Shown here in pieces: positions 8,730 to 16,977 of a stretch of DNA of 20,068 nt. Numbering within the stretch: the stretch's first letter is position 1; every line of letters begins with the position of its first letter. The stretch spans positions 1 through 20,068 of the forward strand of contig CALFYV010000456.1 of NCBI GenBank assembly GCA_937952395.1, written 5' to 3'. Both the position numbers and the translations under genes were made by a program. The DNA is from an uncultured Bacteriovoracaceae bacterium (GTDB lineage Bacteria; Bdellovibrionota; Bacteriovoracia; Bacteriovoracales; Bacteriovoracaceae). The notes under the pieces were generated by a model. That model was not told the origin of the DNA, ran no database searches, and saw only the letters and a list, made by a program, of their open reading frames with translations.

Positions 8730-8757
8730 TTGCACCTTAATCACGGCGTGCTAAAAT
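8730..8757 (+). promoter_or_regulatory. Sigma70-type promoter with extended -10 in front of the Glt-like operon
   Basis: TTGCAC (8730-8735) and TAAAAT (8752-8757) are separated by 16 bases, and TG at 8749-8750 one base before the -10 makes it an extended -10 element. It lies in the 77-base gap after the AddA-like gene, 39 bases ahead of the preferred start of the barrel gene. It is the only good promoter seen for the six-gene operon. Confidence 0.5.
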
Positions 8758-8796
8758 ATTAGTTAAGTATTTAATATCATGGAACAAGAGTTTATT

Positions 8797-9501
8797 ATGA
8801 AAAAACAAGTAATTTTAATCGGACTATTGCTTTCTGCAGTTAGTGTTATGGCGGCAGAAGACTCTGTCTATGACTTCTCATGGCTCGATAAAGATAAGGA
8901 AGTTTATGTTCTTCAAAATAGAAAATTTAGAAAAAAAGGAACAGCTTATATTGGTGCGATGGGAGGAATTACGACTTCTGGTAGTTTTGTTGATTCCACA
9001 AGTATACAAGGAAGAGCTGGTTATTTCTTCAAAGAGAACTGGGGGATAGAATTTGTTATGGCAAAAAATTCTCCTGCAAGAAATGATACTTTCAAATCAA
9101 TTGAAAATGCGGGAGCGGGACTAATTGCATTTTTTAATGCGGTAGAATCTTATAGTGGAGCGATGTTAATGTGGTCGCCATTTTATGCCAAGATAAATAC
9201 CTTTAATGATATTATTTATTTTGATTGGATTTTTGGAATTGGTTATGCCGCAATTAATACGGTCGATAATAGAATTCAAGCGCAGGTTGGTATTTCGGAC
9301 CCGACTCTGACAAGTGATTCAGCGAGCGGTTTATTACTCAATATGGGGATGCGTTTCTATTTGAGTGAGAGCTGGTCTTTGCGTATGGATTTAACACCTC
9401 TGCTTTATAATGGATTCAGTCGTGAGCCGAATTCATCAACGAACGAAGAAGAGTTTTACTCACATTATGATTTCACAGTAGGTTTAAATTACGCTTTTTA
9501 A
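8797..9501 (+). CDS. Outer-membrane beta-barrel protein of the Glt-like operon
   Basis: Taking the ATG at 8797 gives 234 residues with a clean signal peptide (MKKQVILIGLLLSAVSVMA, cut before AED). An AAGAG site sits six bases upstream. The ATG 18 bases earlier has no ribosome binding site and would add six residues in front of the signal. The mature part alternates glycine, aromatic and polar residues in strand-like blocks (YIGAMGGI, GRAGYFF, WIFGIGYAA, LLLNMGMRFY) and ends in a terminal phenylalanine (VGLNYAF), the usual recognition end for barrel assembly. It looks like the outer-membrane beta-barrel family shared by myxobacteria and relatives. As first gene of the operon it probably provides the outer-membrane anchor or channel of the envelope machine, in the role of GltA/GltB-type barrels. 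The exact counterpart cannot be decided here. Confidence 0.8.
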   Translation: MKKQVILIGLLLSAVSVMAAEDSVYDFSWLDKDKEVYVLQNRKFRKKGTAYIGAMGGITTSGSFVDSTSIQGRAGYFFKENWGIEFVMAKNSPARNDTFKSIENAGAGLIAFFNAVESYSGAMLMWSPFYAKINTFNDIIYFDWIFGIGYAAINTVDNRIQAQVGISDPTLTSDSASGLLLNMGMRFYLSESWSLRMDLTPLLYNGFSREPNSSTNEEEFYSHYDFTVGLNYAF

Positions 9502-9511
9502 TTTGTTGAAC

Positions 9512-9516
9512 AAGGA
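9512..9516 (+). promoter_or_regulatory. Ribosome binding site deciding the start of the GltC-like gene
   Basis: AAGGA lies five bases before the ATG at 9522 and overlaps an earlier in-frame ATG at 9516. That earlier ATG would have no site of its own, so 9522 is preferred. Confidence 0.5.
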
Positions 9517-9521
9517 TGTTC

Positions 9522-10925
9522 ATGAAATTGTTATTTTTGGTTATCTTGTTTTCTTTCCAAACTCAAGCTTCACTGAAAGAGGCAGCTAGAAGTTACAGAA
9601 ATGGTAAGCCACGCTTATCAGATTTGAAAAGAATGATAACCAATACTGTTGAAGCGGGGTATCCGATTACGGCCATGCCATGGTTAAAGGAATACATTGC
9701 TAATCGTGGTCAAGTCAGCTCAGAAGTAGATAAGGCGATTGAAGCCATTATTGATGCTGCTGGTGTTAAGCCTTTTCAAACTTTAGATATTGAAATATTA
9801 GATGGTGTGAATTCTTCTTCAGTTAAATATGTTATTGCTAAAAAATATTTTTCACGTGGTAAGCAAACCATAGCGCTTAAATATTTAAATGATGTGAGTT
9901 CAAAATCTAAGGTTTATCCCTATGCCGTTCATATGAAAGCCGTGATTCATTCACTGGAAAACAGGCAAGAACTAGCCGAACAACATTTTCAAGACTGCAT
10001 CCGTTATTCTGATAATTTAGCCAGTTCGGAAAAAAGCAAGCTAAAAACTAAGCAATATATTATGAATCGAGATTATTGTATTGCTGGTTTGGCCCGTGCC
10101 CAATTTGCCCGACGTAATTTTAATAAATCTGATCTTTCTTATTTAGATGTCTCGAAGTCATCTCAAGTTTGGCCAGAAATTCTTTTTGAAGAAGCATGGA
10201 ATAGTTTTTATCAAGGTAATTATAATAGGACTTTGGGCAAACTCGTGACATACAAGGCACCGGTCTTTTCTCATGTATTTAAGCCAGAAGCAGAAGTTTT
10301 AGTTGCTCTTAGTTATTTAAAATTATGCCTATATAAAGATGCTAAAGAAGCTGTTGATAAATTTTATGACCAGTATTTAACGCCCGCGAGAGGATTGAGA
10401 CAATTTTTAAAATCTCAGAGAGATTATAGTTATTATTATAAAATGGCCATTGATGTTGAAAAAGGTAATATGCCACGCTCTCCACTTCTTGCTCGTGTTG
10501 TTTCTTCAATCTCAAACGAGCAAGCTTACAAAGAAATTGCAGAGTCTTTGCAAATGGCACTTAGGGAAGCTCAAGAAGTAAAGCAAATGCCAAAATCAAG
10601 GTTCCAGAGAGCAATGTGGGGAAATCTTCGAGAAGTTGTTAATAGTCAAAAAACAATTCTGGGTAGTTATATTCGCAACCGTGCGATCGCTAAATACGCT
10701 GAACTATATAGGGCCTTTCAAGATATGAGCTATATAAAGTTAGAAGTTCTAGCTCAGAGAAAGCAACGTTTGTATGAAATTGGTAAATCAAGTTCTGGTA
10801 AGCGGGGTGATACTCGTTATATTGAAACGAATGAGAAGCAATATTTTTGGTCTTTCAATGGCGAATTTTGGGCCGATGAATTGGGTGATTATGTGTTCGC
10901 CCTTCAATCGCAGTGTGGAGCCTAA
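9522..10925 (+). CDS. Periplasmic TPR-type protein, GltC-like
   Basis: Starting at 9522 the protein has 467 residues and a signal peptide (MKLLFLVILFSFQTQA, cut before SLKEA) without a lipobox, so it should be periplasmic. The body is helical, with degenerate tetratricopeptide-like pairs at roughly 100-190 (YVIAKKYFSRGKQTIALKYL; AVIHSLENRQELAEQHF) and 205-300 (LARAQFARRNF; FEEAWNSFYQGNYNRTLGKL; ALSYLKLCLYKDAKEAV). The C-terminal end reads FWSFNGEFWADELGDY and finishes SQCGA, a conserved-looking aromatic/acidic tail that I associate with GltC-type gliding proteins; that is memory, not a search. It lies between the barrel gene and a second TPR gene, and its stop overlaps the next start. It probably links outer-membrane and periplasmic parts of the machine. 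Confidence 0.72.
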   Translation: MKLLFLVILFSFQTQASLKEAARSYRNGKPRLSDLKRMITNTVEAGYPITAMPWLKEYIANRGQVSSEVDKAIEAIIDAAGVKPFQTLDIEILDGVNSSSVKYVIAKKYFSRGKQTIALKYLNDVSSKSKVYPYAVHMKAVIHSLENRQELAEQHFQDCIRYSDNLASSEKSKLKTKQYIMNRDYCIAGLARAQFARRNFNKSDLSYLDVSKSSQVWPEILFEEAWNSFYQGNYNRTLGKLVTYKAPVFSHVFKPEAEVLVALSYLKLCLYKDAKEAVDKFYDQYLTPARGLRQFLKSQRDYSYYYKMAIDVEKGNMPRSPLLARVVSSISNEQAYKEIAESLQMALREAQEVKQMPKSRFQRAMWGNLREVVNSQKTILGSYIRNRAIAKYAELYRAFQDMSYIKLEVLAQRKQRLYEIGKSSSGKRGDTRYIETNEKQYFWSFNGEFWADELGDYVFALQSQCGA

Positions 10926-13786
10926 TGAAATTAGTTTTATTTTTTTTACTAATAAGTTCTGCTTGGTCGCTTGATTTATCTCAGCGCAGAAAAGCCATCA
11001 TTGAAATCGTTGATGAGGAGATTTCAGAAGTTAATAGACTTGATAGACAAGTTAAGGGAAATGACCCCAATTTGTTAATGCGTTTAGCAGAGCTAAATTT
11101 AGAAAAAGCACGCTTAATTATGGATGAGGAGAATGAGAATTACCTCGCTATACCAGCGGAACAACGTAGAAAGTTAAATAAAAAGAAATATTTTTCAATT
11201 TCGCGCAAATATTTTAGTATAGCTCAAAATCATTGCGAGACATTACTAAGGAAATTTAAACGCTTCTCAGCTAAAGGTGATGTTTATTATGTAATGGCCT
11301 ATAATGCAAAAGAATTAGGAAATGTATCTCAAGCTCAAAAATATTTTAATCTTGCAATAAAAAATAGTTCGAAGAACTCTCAAACACGAATGAAGTCACA
11401 AATTTCCTTAGCTGAAATTTATTATAATAAAAAGCAATATAAAAAAGCTATCCCTCTTTATGTTTCAAGTCTTAGTAAGGTTGATGATCGTTGGTGGACA
11501 AAAGATGCAGTTAATTTGGCCTGGTGTTATTTTCGTGTGAAAAACTACTCCAAGGCTATCAGTTTCATGAATGAAGTTTATCGCAAGAGTGAGTCCGATA
11601 AATACACCGATATGAGAGACACTGTTTTAAGAGATGTCGGTTTATTCTATGCTCAAGCCAATAGAACTTTAGAGGGGTTAGAATTCTATCGTAGAGCGGG
11701 AAAAAATTATACAAATGAGTTGCTTTCGATTGCTTCAAGGCTTAAGTCCGAGGGCAACTATGCACAAGCCAAAATTGTTTTAACTGAGTTATTAAAAATT
11801 GAGAAAGTCGAAAGCAACAAAGTTCTAGTCTACGCTGAACTGATTGAACTCTATGATCAATTTGGACGAACAGAAAGCCTTCTTAATACCGCTCAAACTT
11901 TAAAAACTTATCATGACCGAAATCTCTTAAATCCTGATCAACTATCAAGACTTATATATCATGTAGACAGACAGGCTGCTGTTTTACAAAAGCAAGTTGT
12001 AGGTAAAACTTATCGTCGTGTTTATAAGACCAGGAGAGCAAAGGCTAAACAAGCGTATGAGTTTTTTCAAATATCTTATGATTTAAATCCTGGTAAGCGT
12101 GCTGAGATTAGGTTCTATCAAGGAGAAACTTTCTTTGCGATTGGACAGTATGAAACAGCTCTTAAGTATTACGAGATGGCCTATAACGAAGCTAGTATCA
12201 CTAATGATGCCAATGTGAAAAAGATGTCGTTAGAAGCCCTGTTGTCGACTCTGGGACAGAAAGGATTAAACAGCAAAGCAAAAGATAAATATTATGTGAT
12301 TATTTATAAAAAATACTTAGAGAATGACAGTTCAAGCTCTAGAGCGAAATCGATTTATCAAAAGTTGTTTAACACCTATTTTGAGCGTAAAGAGCTGGAT
12401 GAGACTGAGAAAACGGTCTATTCATTTCGCCAAAGTTTTCCGTCTGAGTTTAAAACGCAAGAAGCGATGATCGCCAAACTTATAGATTATTATCGAAAGG
12501 TTAATCGTTATGATAAGGTTGTTTTTTGGATTAACGAAGTAAAATCAGGCAATTACAGTACCACAGCGAATTATAAAGAAAAAGTAAAAGACTTAGAAAC
12601 AAATATGCAGATGAAAGATGTTCAAGCGGCACTTGCACGTGGCGATAAACTATATGCTCTTGAGGGTTATCATAAAGTTTACGCTAATCCTAAAAGTACG
12701 CCAGATTCCAAAAAGAACTCTGCTTACAATATCGCGGCTCTTTATTATGAATTAGGTGATGTGAAAAAGACTTATGACTGGACGCTAATCTCTTTAGAAG
12801 AAATGAAGCCTAAAGAAATAGCTCAGTTCGATGATTCATTTTTAACTTTTTCATCTTTCTTTTTTAATAAACGCAACTTTCTGATCTCTGCGGATCTATC
12901 AGAAAGGATACTAGGGAAACTGTGTCGAGTGAATTCGAGCAAAAAAGGAATCTTTTTCAAAAATAGTATCTTCATTTATTTAGCAGAAGGTAAGTTAGAT
13001 AAAGCAGAAGAAACACTTGGTACCGGCAAACGTTGTGATGTGGATAATAAGTACCTAAATGAGGCACGGATTGAAATATTAAAAGAGTTTGGTATCGCCA
13101 AAAGATGGGAAACTTTCGAAGAAATTTTAAACCGCCTTGAGACTTATGAATCTATTAGAGTTGAGCTTATTCCTTTTTTCGATATGTTAAAAACAGCGAC
13201 GGAGCGCTTGGGAGAGTCTGGTAAGGTTAATGATATAAAAAATAAAGTATTAAAGTACTACTACGAAGCTAAAAGCAAGAAGCAGCAAATACCGTTAGAG
13301 TCTCTTGATGTTGTCGCGGATTATTTATTTGAAAACGTCAATCGTGATGTCGCAGAAATTTCAAATATCAAATTAACTTTTCCCGAAGCAAAGTATAATG
13401 ATCTTTTGAAGAGAAAGCTGACTTTATTAGATAAAGTAGCGTCCTCCGCTTTAAAGGTGCACGAGACGGGCAGTGGTAAAGGAATTGTTCGTTCGTATTT
13501 TATTATTATTAAAGCCTATCGTTTTGTTGCTAATGAGATTAAAGATTTTTCACCAGAAGGAAAATCTAGTGAATATATCGCAAGTTTTAAAAAAACAATG
13601 GAAGATTTAGTGAGTCCCATATTAAAGCAAGCAGATGATTATCAGAAAGAGGCGATTCGACAAATCTATAAACACGATATTTTATCAAAAGATACATTCT
13701 TATTTTTAAGTCCAGATGGACAAATAGATTTTGATTATTCTTATTCGAACATTGCAAATCTTATGTCAGCAGGAGGAAAAAGATGA
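10925..13786 (+). CDS. Large periplasmic TPR protein, GltD-like
   Basis: The preferred ATG at 10925 shares its A with the TAA stop of the previous gene and has GGAG (10917-10920) upstream. A GTG four codons earlier is in frame but lies inside the preceding coding end. The product is 953 residues with a signal peptide (MKLVLFFLLISSAWS, cut before LDLSQ). Tetratricopeptide repeats recur along the chain, for example KGDVYYVMAYNAKELGNV from 117, AEIYYNKKQYKKAIPLY, LAWCYFRVKNYSKAISF and IRFYQGETFFAIGQYETAL from about 394, so it is a long helical scaffold for protein contacts in the periplasm. Size, export signal and position just before a TPR lipoprotein match GltD of the Myxococcus gltDEFG group. 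No enzymatic motif is visible. It may reach across much of the periplasm. Confidence 0.75.
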   Translation: MKLVLFFLLISSAWSLDLSQRRKAIIEIVDEEISEVNRLDRQVKGNDPNLLMRLAELNLEKARLIMDEENENYLAIPAEQRRKLNKKKYFSISRKYFSIAQNHCETLLRKFKRFSAKGDVYYVMAYNAKELGNVSQAQKYFNLAIKNSSKNSQTRMKSQISLAEIYYNKKQYKKAIPLYVSSLSKVDDRWWTKDAVNLAWCYFRVKNYSKAISFMNEVYRKSESDKYTDMRDTVLRDVGLFYAQANRTLEGLEFYRRAGKNYTNELLSIASRLKSEGNYAQAKIVLTELLKIEKVESNKVLVYAELIELYDQFGRTESLLNTAQTLKTYHDRNLLNPDQLSRLIYHVDRQAAVLQKQVVGKTYRRVYKTRRAKAKQAYEFFQISYDLNPGKRAEIRFYQGETFFAIGQYETALKYYEMAYNEASITNDANVKKMSLEALLSTLGQKGLNSKAKDKYYVIIYKKYLENDSSSSRAKSIYQKLFNTYFERKELDETEKTVYSFRQSFPSEFKTQEAMIAKLIDYYRKVNRYDKVVFWINEVKSGNYSTTANYKEKVKDLETNMQMKDVQAALARGDKLYALEGYHKVYANPKSTPDSKKNSAYNIAALYYELGDVKKTYDWTLISLEEMKPKEIAQFDDSFLTFSSFFFNKRNFLISADLSERILGKLCRVNSSKKGIFFKNSIFIYLAEGKLDKAEETLGTGKRCDVDNKYLNEARIEILKEFGIAKRWETFEEILNRLETYESIRVELIPFFDMLKTATERLGESGKVNDIKNKVLKYYYEAKSKKQQIPLESLDVVADYLFENVNRDVAEISNIKLTFPEAKYNDLLKRKLTLLDKVASSALKVHETGSGKGIVRSYFIIIKAYRFVANEIKDFSPEGKSSEYIASFKKTMEDLVSPILKQADDYQKEAIRQIYKHDILSKDTFLFLSPDGQIDFDYSYSNIANLMSAGGKR

Positions 13787-14664
13787 ATTTTATTATTTAC
13801 TTTTCTCTTCTTGTTTTGGCAATCGGATGTTCATCTAATCCTAAGAGCTATGTTGAAGGTATTAAAAATGAAAATTTTAATTCACCAACTCTTGTAAAAT
13901 ATAATTACCGCGACGATTTTTTAGCTAATTCAAATTCAAGATATTTCCCTCTTTTAGCCGATGAAACATTACAACGACACAAGAAAAGCGAAATCAAAGA
14001 TGTTTTGGATAAAGCCAATGAGCTAACCAAAATCACAGTCTTGTGTCATTTGAAAGAGTATGAAGATGCTTATGAAGTTGTTGACAATCTTTTTTCAAGA
14101 TACAAAGAACACCCAGTTTATTGGAATTCAGTGGGCATTTGTTATTTTCTTGAAGGAAATTTGAGAAAGGCACAATTATTCTTCAATAAATCTTTAGATG
14201 TAGAAAAAAATTATGCACCTGCTTTAAATAATTTAGGTGTTATTTACAGGGCGAGAGGAGAAGATCAGAAAGCGCTTGTCGCTTTTGAGAGAGCGCGTTC
14301 AGCTAGTAAGTACTCCAAAACTCCAAAATTTAATATTGCTCAACTTTATTTAGAATATGGAATTATAGATAAGGCTTTCAAGTTTTTCTTCGGAATGAAG
14401 AAGGAATACCCTAGCGATATAGATGTTGCCGCTGCTTTAGCAACGACATACTTATTTAAAGGTAATTACAGGAGTGCTGTAAGTGAATTTTCAAAGTTAC
14501 CAAGTGACTTTCAAGAAAGAGATGATATAGGTATTAATTATGCCTACGCACTGTATTTGAAAGGAGACAAGAAAGAAGCTAGAAGTGTTTTAAGCGATGT
14601 CGAGTTAAAAAACCCTAAGCTTAATGCTTATTATAATAAAGTAAAGCAACTGGTGAGGAAGTAA
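13783..14664 (+). CDS. TPR outer-membrane lipoprotein, GltE-like
   Basis: The signal ends in A-I-G-C with lipidated C16 followed by Ser-Ser, so an outer-membrane lipoprotein is expected. From about residue 111 to 290 there are well-formed tetratricopeptide repeats (YWNSVGICYFLEGNLRKAQL, ALNNLGVIYRARGEDQKAL, FNIAQLYLEYGIIDKAF, AALATTYLFKGNYRSAV and YAYALYLKGDKKEARSVL). The ATG overlaps the stop of the preceding gene as ATGA and has a strong AGGAGG (13771-13776) six bases upstream. The order after a GltD-like protein and before a small protein and an FHA protein repeats that of gltE in Myxococcus. It probably binds the large TPR proteins and fixes the assembly to the outer membrane. Generic TPR lipoproteins such as PilF look similar, but the context argues against them. 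Confidence 0.78.
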   Translation: MNFIIYFSLLVLAIGCSSNPKSYVEGIKNENFNSPTLVKYNYRDDFLANSNSRYFPLLADETLQRHKKSEIKDVLDKANELTKITVLCHLKEYEDAYEVVDNLFSRYKEHPVYWNSVGICYFLEGNLRKAQLFFNKSLDVEKNYAPALNNLGVIYRARGEDQKALVAFERARSASKYSKTPKFNIAQLYLEYGIIDKAFKFFFGMKKEYPSDIDVAAALATTYLFKGNYRSAVSEFSKLPSDFQERDDIGINYAYALYLKGDKKEARSVLSDVELKNPKLNAYYNKVKQLVRK

Positions 14665-14918
14665 TGAGAGTAATTATCTGGTTCGTATTGTTAATATCAA
14701 TTTCTTATGCTCAAAATAAAGCACCAAAGAAAAAAGTTATTTATAAATATAAAAAATATGAAAAATTTGACTTCGAAAATTTAAATATCGAAGGAGATGC
14801 TTCTTCACCTGGAGATTTAACTATATCTCCAAGATTCGAAAAGAAATTTAGAAATAGGTTACCTGAAAGAATGAATTTTAACCCTGAAATGAAAAACGCC
14901 ATTCAAGCCATTAGGTAA
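14664..14918 (+). CDS. Small basic exported protein in the Glt-like operon (positional counterpart of GltF)
   Basis: This is an 84-residue protein with a signal peptide (MRVIIWFVLLISISYA, cut before QNK). The mature part of about 68 residues is strongly basic, opening with APKKKVIYKYKKYEKF and followed by an acidic-to-polar middle (DFENLNIEGDASSPGDL) and another basic stretch (RFEKKFRNRLPERMNF). There is no cysteine and no known domain. The ATG overlaps the previous TAA by one base with GAGGA just upstream, so it is a real, coupled gene, not a chance frame. Its place between the TPR lipoprotein and the FHA protein corresponds to gltF in Myxococcus. I see no sequence basis for claiming homology beyond position and size class. 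It could be a periplasmic linker touching the peptidoglycan or the FHA protein tail. Confidence 0.7.
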   Translation: MRVIIWFVLLISISYAQNKAPKKKVIYKYKKYEKFDFENLNIEGDASSPGDLTISPRFEKKFRNRLPERMNFNPEMKNAIQAIR

Positions 14919-14930
14919 AAGAAGGTTGTT

Positions 14931-16964
14931 GTGGATATTAAAACGAGCCAAGAGAAAAAGTATTATGAACTTGTTCCAAAAGTAAAAGGTGTGAAAATAC
15001 AATCATCTCCATTTACCGATGGACGTATTATCATAGGTCGAGTGGATAGTTGTGATATTGTTTTATCTCATTTAACCATTTCAGCTGTTCATGCCGTTTT
15101 AGAAATTAACGGTAAAGTTGCCAAGATTTACGATATGAACTCTACAAATGGAACGTTTGTAAATGGTGAAAAAGTTATAACTAAAGAAGTTCATTTTGGA
15201 GATATTATCAAAATTGCTGATGTTGAACTCATACTTCAGTATTATATTAATACACCTGAACTACCTCCCGTCCTTGATTCCCTTGAAACAGAAAAGGGAA
15301 TAGCGGCGGTTATCCCTAATTTACCGGCCAACATGCCTTCAACCACTTTTACTGCAGATGATGCCCAAAAAGTGTTACCGGTTGCCCCCCAATTAAAAAA
15401 ATCTGAAGATAAAATACCTTATATTGTTTACCCGTTAGCAGCAGATCCAAAGGCTGAATTTAGTGAATATATTTTTGAGGATGTGGACAATTTAGAACCC
15501 ATTTTTAAATACGAAATAGGTAAATCATCTGTAGAAGTAATCATTTTATTCAATGACACTGTTTACTCTGTTGATTACTTGCCAAACAAAAAGGCAACAT
15601 ATCATTTAGTAGGTGCAGATGCCAAAAATAATGACGTTGAGTTAGCTTATCTCGGTAAAACAGATAAAATTCCCTTCGTCGAGATCTTAAATGACGAAGT
15701 GACTGTTCAGGCCCTTTCCGACTATGAAGTTTTTCATTTAAGTGATGATAAAAAGAAAGAGTCTAGTCCCGGCACACTATTTCTTGGAATCAATGATTTA
15801 ATAAGACTTAGCAAGGGTAATATTGAGATTTATGTTCGTCGTGTTTCAGCTCCACCCAAAGTAGCGACAGCACCATTTTTTAAAAAAGATAAGCAGTTTA
15901 GAAAATATATCCTTTTAATGTTTCTACTTATCCTTTTTCCTCTTGTTGGTCTTTATAATTTCCAAGTTAATGAAGAGCTGGAGAAAGAAAAAGCCCCAGA
16001 GAGAATTGCTACTATTTTATATAAAAAAGAATTGGTTGTTTCGAAAACAAAAGCTGTAGAAAAAACTAAAGAAGCTCCCAAGGTAATTCAAAAAGCCCCT
16101 AAGAAAGCGGAACCTAAAGAGCCTAAAAAAGTTGAAGTAAAAAAACCTCAAGAGAAGCCCAAGGAAAAAGTTGTTGAAAAACAAAATATAGATCCAAAAC
16201 CCCAAGGGCAAAAGACAGCCAAAAAAGTCGAACAATTAAAAAAAGGCGTGCAAAATCCACAAAAACAATCTCCTACACCCGTTAGCATGAAGAGAATAGC
16301 TCCTACACCTGGGCCAGTGACTAAGACAACAAGTAGCGCATCAGCTTCTTCGTTCAAGTCGGCGACACAAGGACATGTTGATACTTATAAATCAGCAGAT
16401 TTTAAAAGCACGGTGAGTAGTTTAGTTTCAAAAGGTGGAGCTTTTAAAAGTGCAACTGCAACCGGAACAAGTGGAACAACTGGAATTACTGGTGCTAATG
16501 TTGGTGGTGGAGCGGCTGGCGATTTACGTAAAGCAGATATCGCAGGAAATGTGGGAAGTCTTGCAGGGGCTACAACCGGGAAACTGGAATCCAAAGGTGC
16601 TGAAGGTCTTTCGTCACGAAGAACTATTTACACTGCAGGGATCCCTTCTGAAACTGTTATCTTGGGTTCTATGGATCCAGATATTATTAGAAGAATTCTA
16701 CGTGAACATATTCCACAATTTCGCTACTGCTATCAACAAGAGCTTGAAAGTAATACAAGTATCGCAGGAACAATTGTTCTGAACTTCATTATTGGAGCAT
16801 CAGGGCACGTGACCCGTGCTGGCGTATCAGGTGATCGTTTACCTACCAATGTAAAACGTTGTGTTGCGGATGTGCTTCGTGGAATTCAGTTCCCATCACC
16901 GAAAGGTGGCGGACAAGTTGAAGTTCAACAACCTATGAACTTCCAACCTAAAAAATTGGATTAA
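14931..16964 (+). CDS. FHA-domain transmembrane protein with TonB-like linker and AgmX/PglI-type C-terminus, GltG-like
   Basis: The 677 residues run from cytoplasm to periplasm. An FHA domain occupies about 15-105, with G36-R37, S51-x2-H54 and N73-G74, the residues that read phosphothreonine. A second beta-rich domain covers about 185-305. One membrane helix lies near 326-346. A Lys/Pro/Glu-rich linker (about 365-455) resembles that of TonB, followed by a Ser/Gly/Ala/Thr-rich stretch with repeated F-K-S-A/T units. The tail, from about 575, has two cysteines (C600, C644) and a G-x-I-V-L-N-F-I-I-G-A-S-G-H-V pattern ending FPSPKGGGQVEVQQP, as in AgmX/PglI-type domains. The start is GTG at 14931 with GAAGG five bases upstream. 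It is the likely arm that couples the TolQ/TolR-like motor to the periplasmic scaffold, with the FHA domain taking input from a Ser/Thr kinase or a phosphorylated partner. Confidence 0.85.
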   Translation: MDIKTSQEKKYYELVPKVKGVKIQSSPFTDGRIIIGRVDSCDIVLSHLTISAVHAVLEINGKVAKIYDMNSTNGTFVNGEKVITKEVHFGDIIKIADVELILQYYINTPELPPVLDSLETEKGIAAVIPNLPANMPSTTFTADDAQKVLPVAPQLKKSEDKIPYIVYPLAADPKAEFSEYIFEDVDNLEPIFKYEIGKSSVEVIILFNDTVYSVDYLPNKKATYHLVGADAKNNDVELAYLGKTDKIPFVEILNDEVTVQALSDYEVFHLSDDKKKESSPGTLFLGINDLIRLSKGNIEIYVRRVSAPPKVATAPFFKKDKQFRKYILLMFLLILFPLVGLYNFQVNEELEKEKAPERIATILYKKELVVSKTKAVEKTKEAPKVIQKAPKKAEPKEPKKVEVKKPQEKPKEKVVEKQNIDPKPQGQKTAKKVEQLKKGVQNPQKQSPTPVSMKRIAPTPGPVTKTTSSASASSFKSATQGHVDTYKSADFKSTVSSLVSKGGAFKSATATGTSGTTGITGANVGGGAAGDLRKADIAGNVGSLAGATTGKLESKGAEGLSSRRTIYTAGIPSETVILGSMDPDIIRRILREHIPQFRYCYQQELESNTSIAGTIVLNFIIGASGHVTRAGVSGDRLPTNVKRCVADVLRGIQFPSPKGGGQVEVQQPMNFQPKKLD

Positions 16965-16977
16965 TGGCAAAGGAAAA

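Noticed and set aside
8725..8757. TTGACT at 8725-8730 as the -35 element of the Glt-like operon promoter
   Set aside because: It is 21 bases from the TAAAAT -10, too far. TTGCAC at 8730-8735 has a 16-base spacing and fits better with the extended -10.
8779..8796. ATG at 8779 as start of the outer-membrane barrel gene
   Set aside because: It has no ribosome binding site and would put acidic residues in front of a typical signal peptide that begins cleanly at 8797.
10913..10924. GTG at 10913 as start of the large TPR protein
   Set aside because: It would place the start inside the end of the previous gene and move the ribosome binding site into the coding part. The ATG at 10925 has GGAG at the right distance and a normal signal peptide.
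16321..16470. Repeated F-K-S-A/T units in the FHA protein as a DNA tandem repeat
   Set aside because: The repetition is at the amino-acid level with divergent codons, consistent with a low-complexity periplasmic spacer and not a recent DNA expansion.
16017..16594. Long open frames on the minus strand opposite the FHA protein linker
   Set aside because: They are antisense images of Lys/Pro- and Gly/Ala-rich low-complexity coding, give Phe-rich or Pro/Val-rich nonsense, and lack ribosome binding sites.
16435..16782. Second open frame of 115 codons on the plus strand within the FHA gene
   Set aside because: It lies wholly inside a well-supported gene in another frame, has no initiation signal and shows no domain. 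The main frame is continuous to the conserved C-terminus, so no frameshift is implied.
16965..16977. Bidirectional terminator between the converging FHA and TolR-like genes
   Set aside because: The 13-base gap has no inverted repeat or T run that I could see. A terminator may overlap coding sequence, but it cannot be supported.
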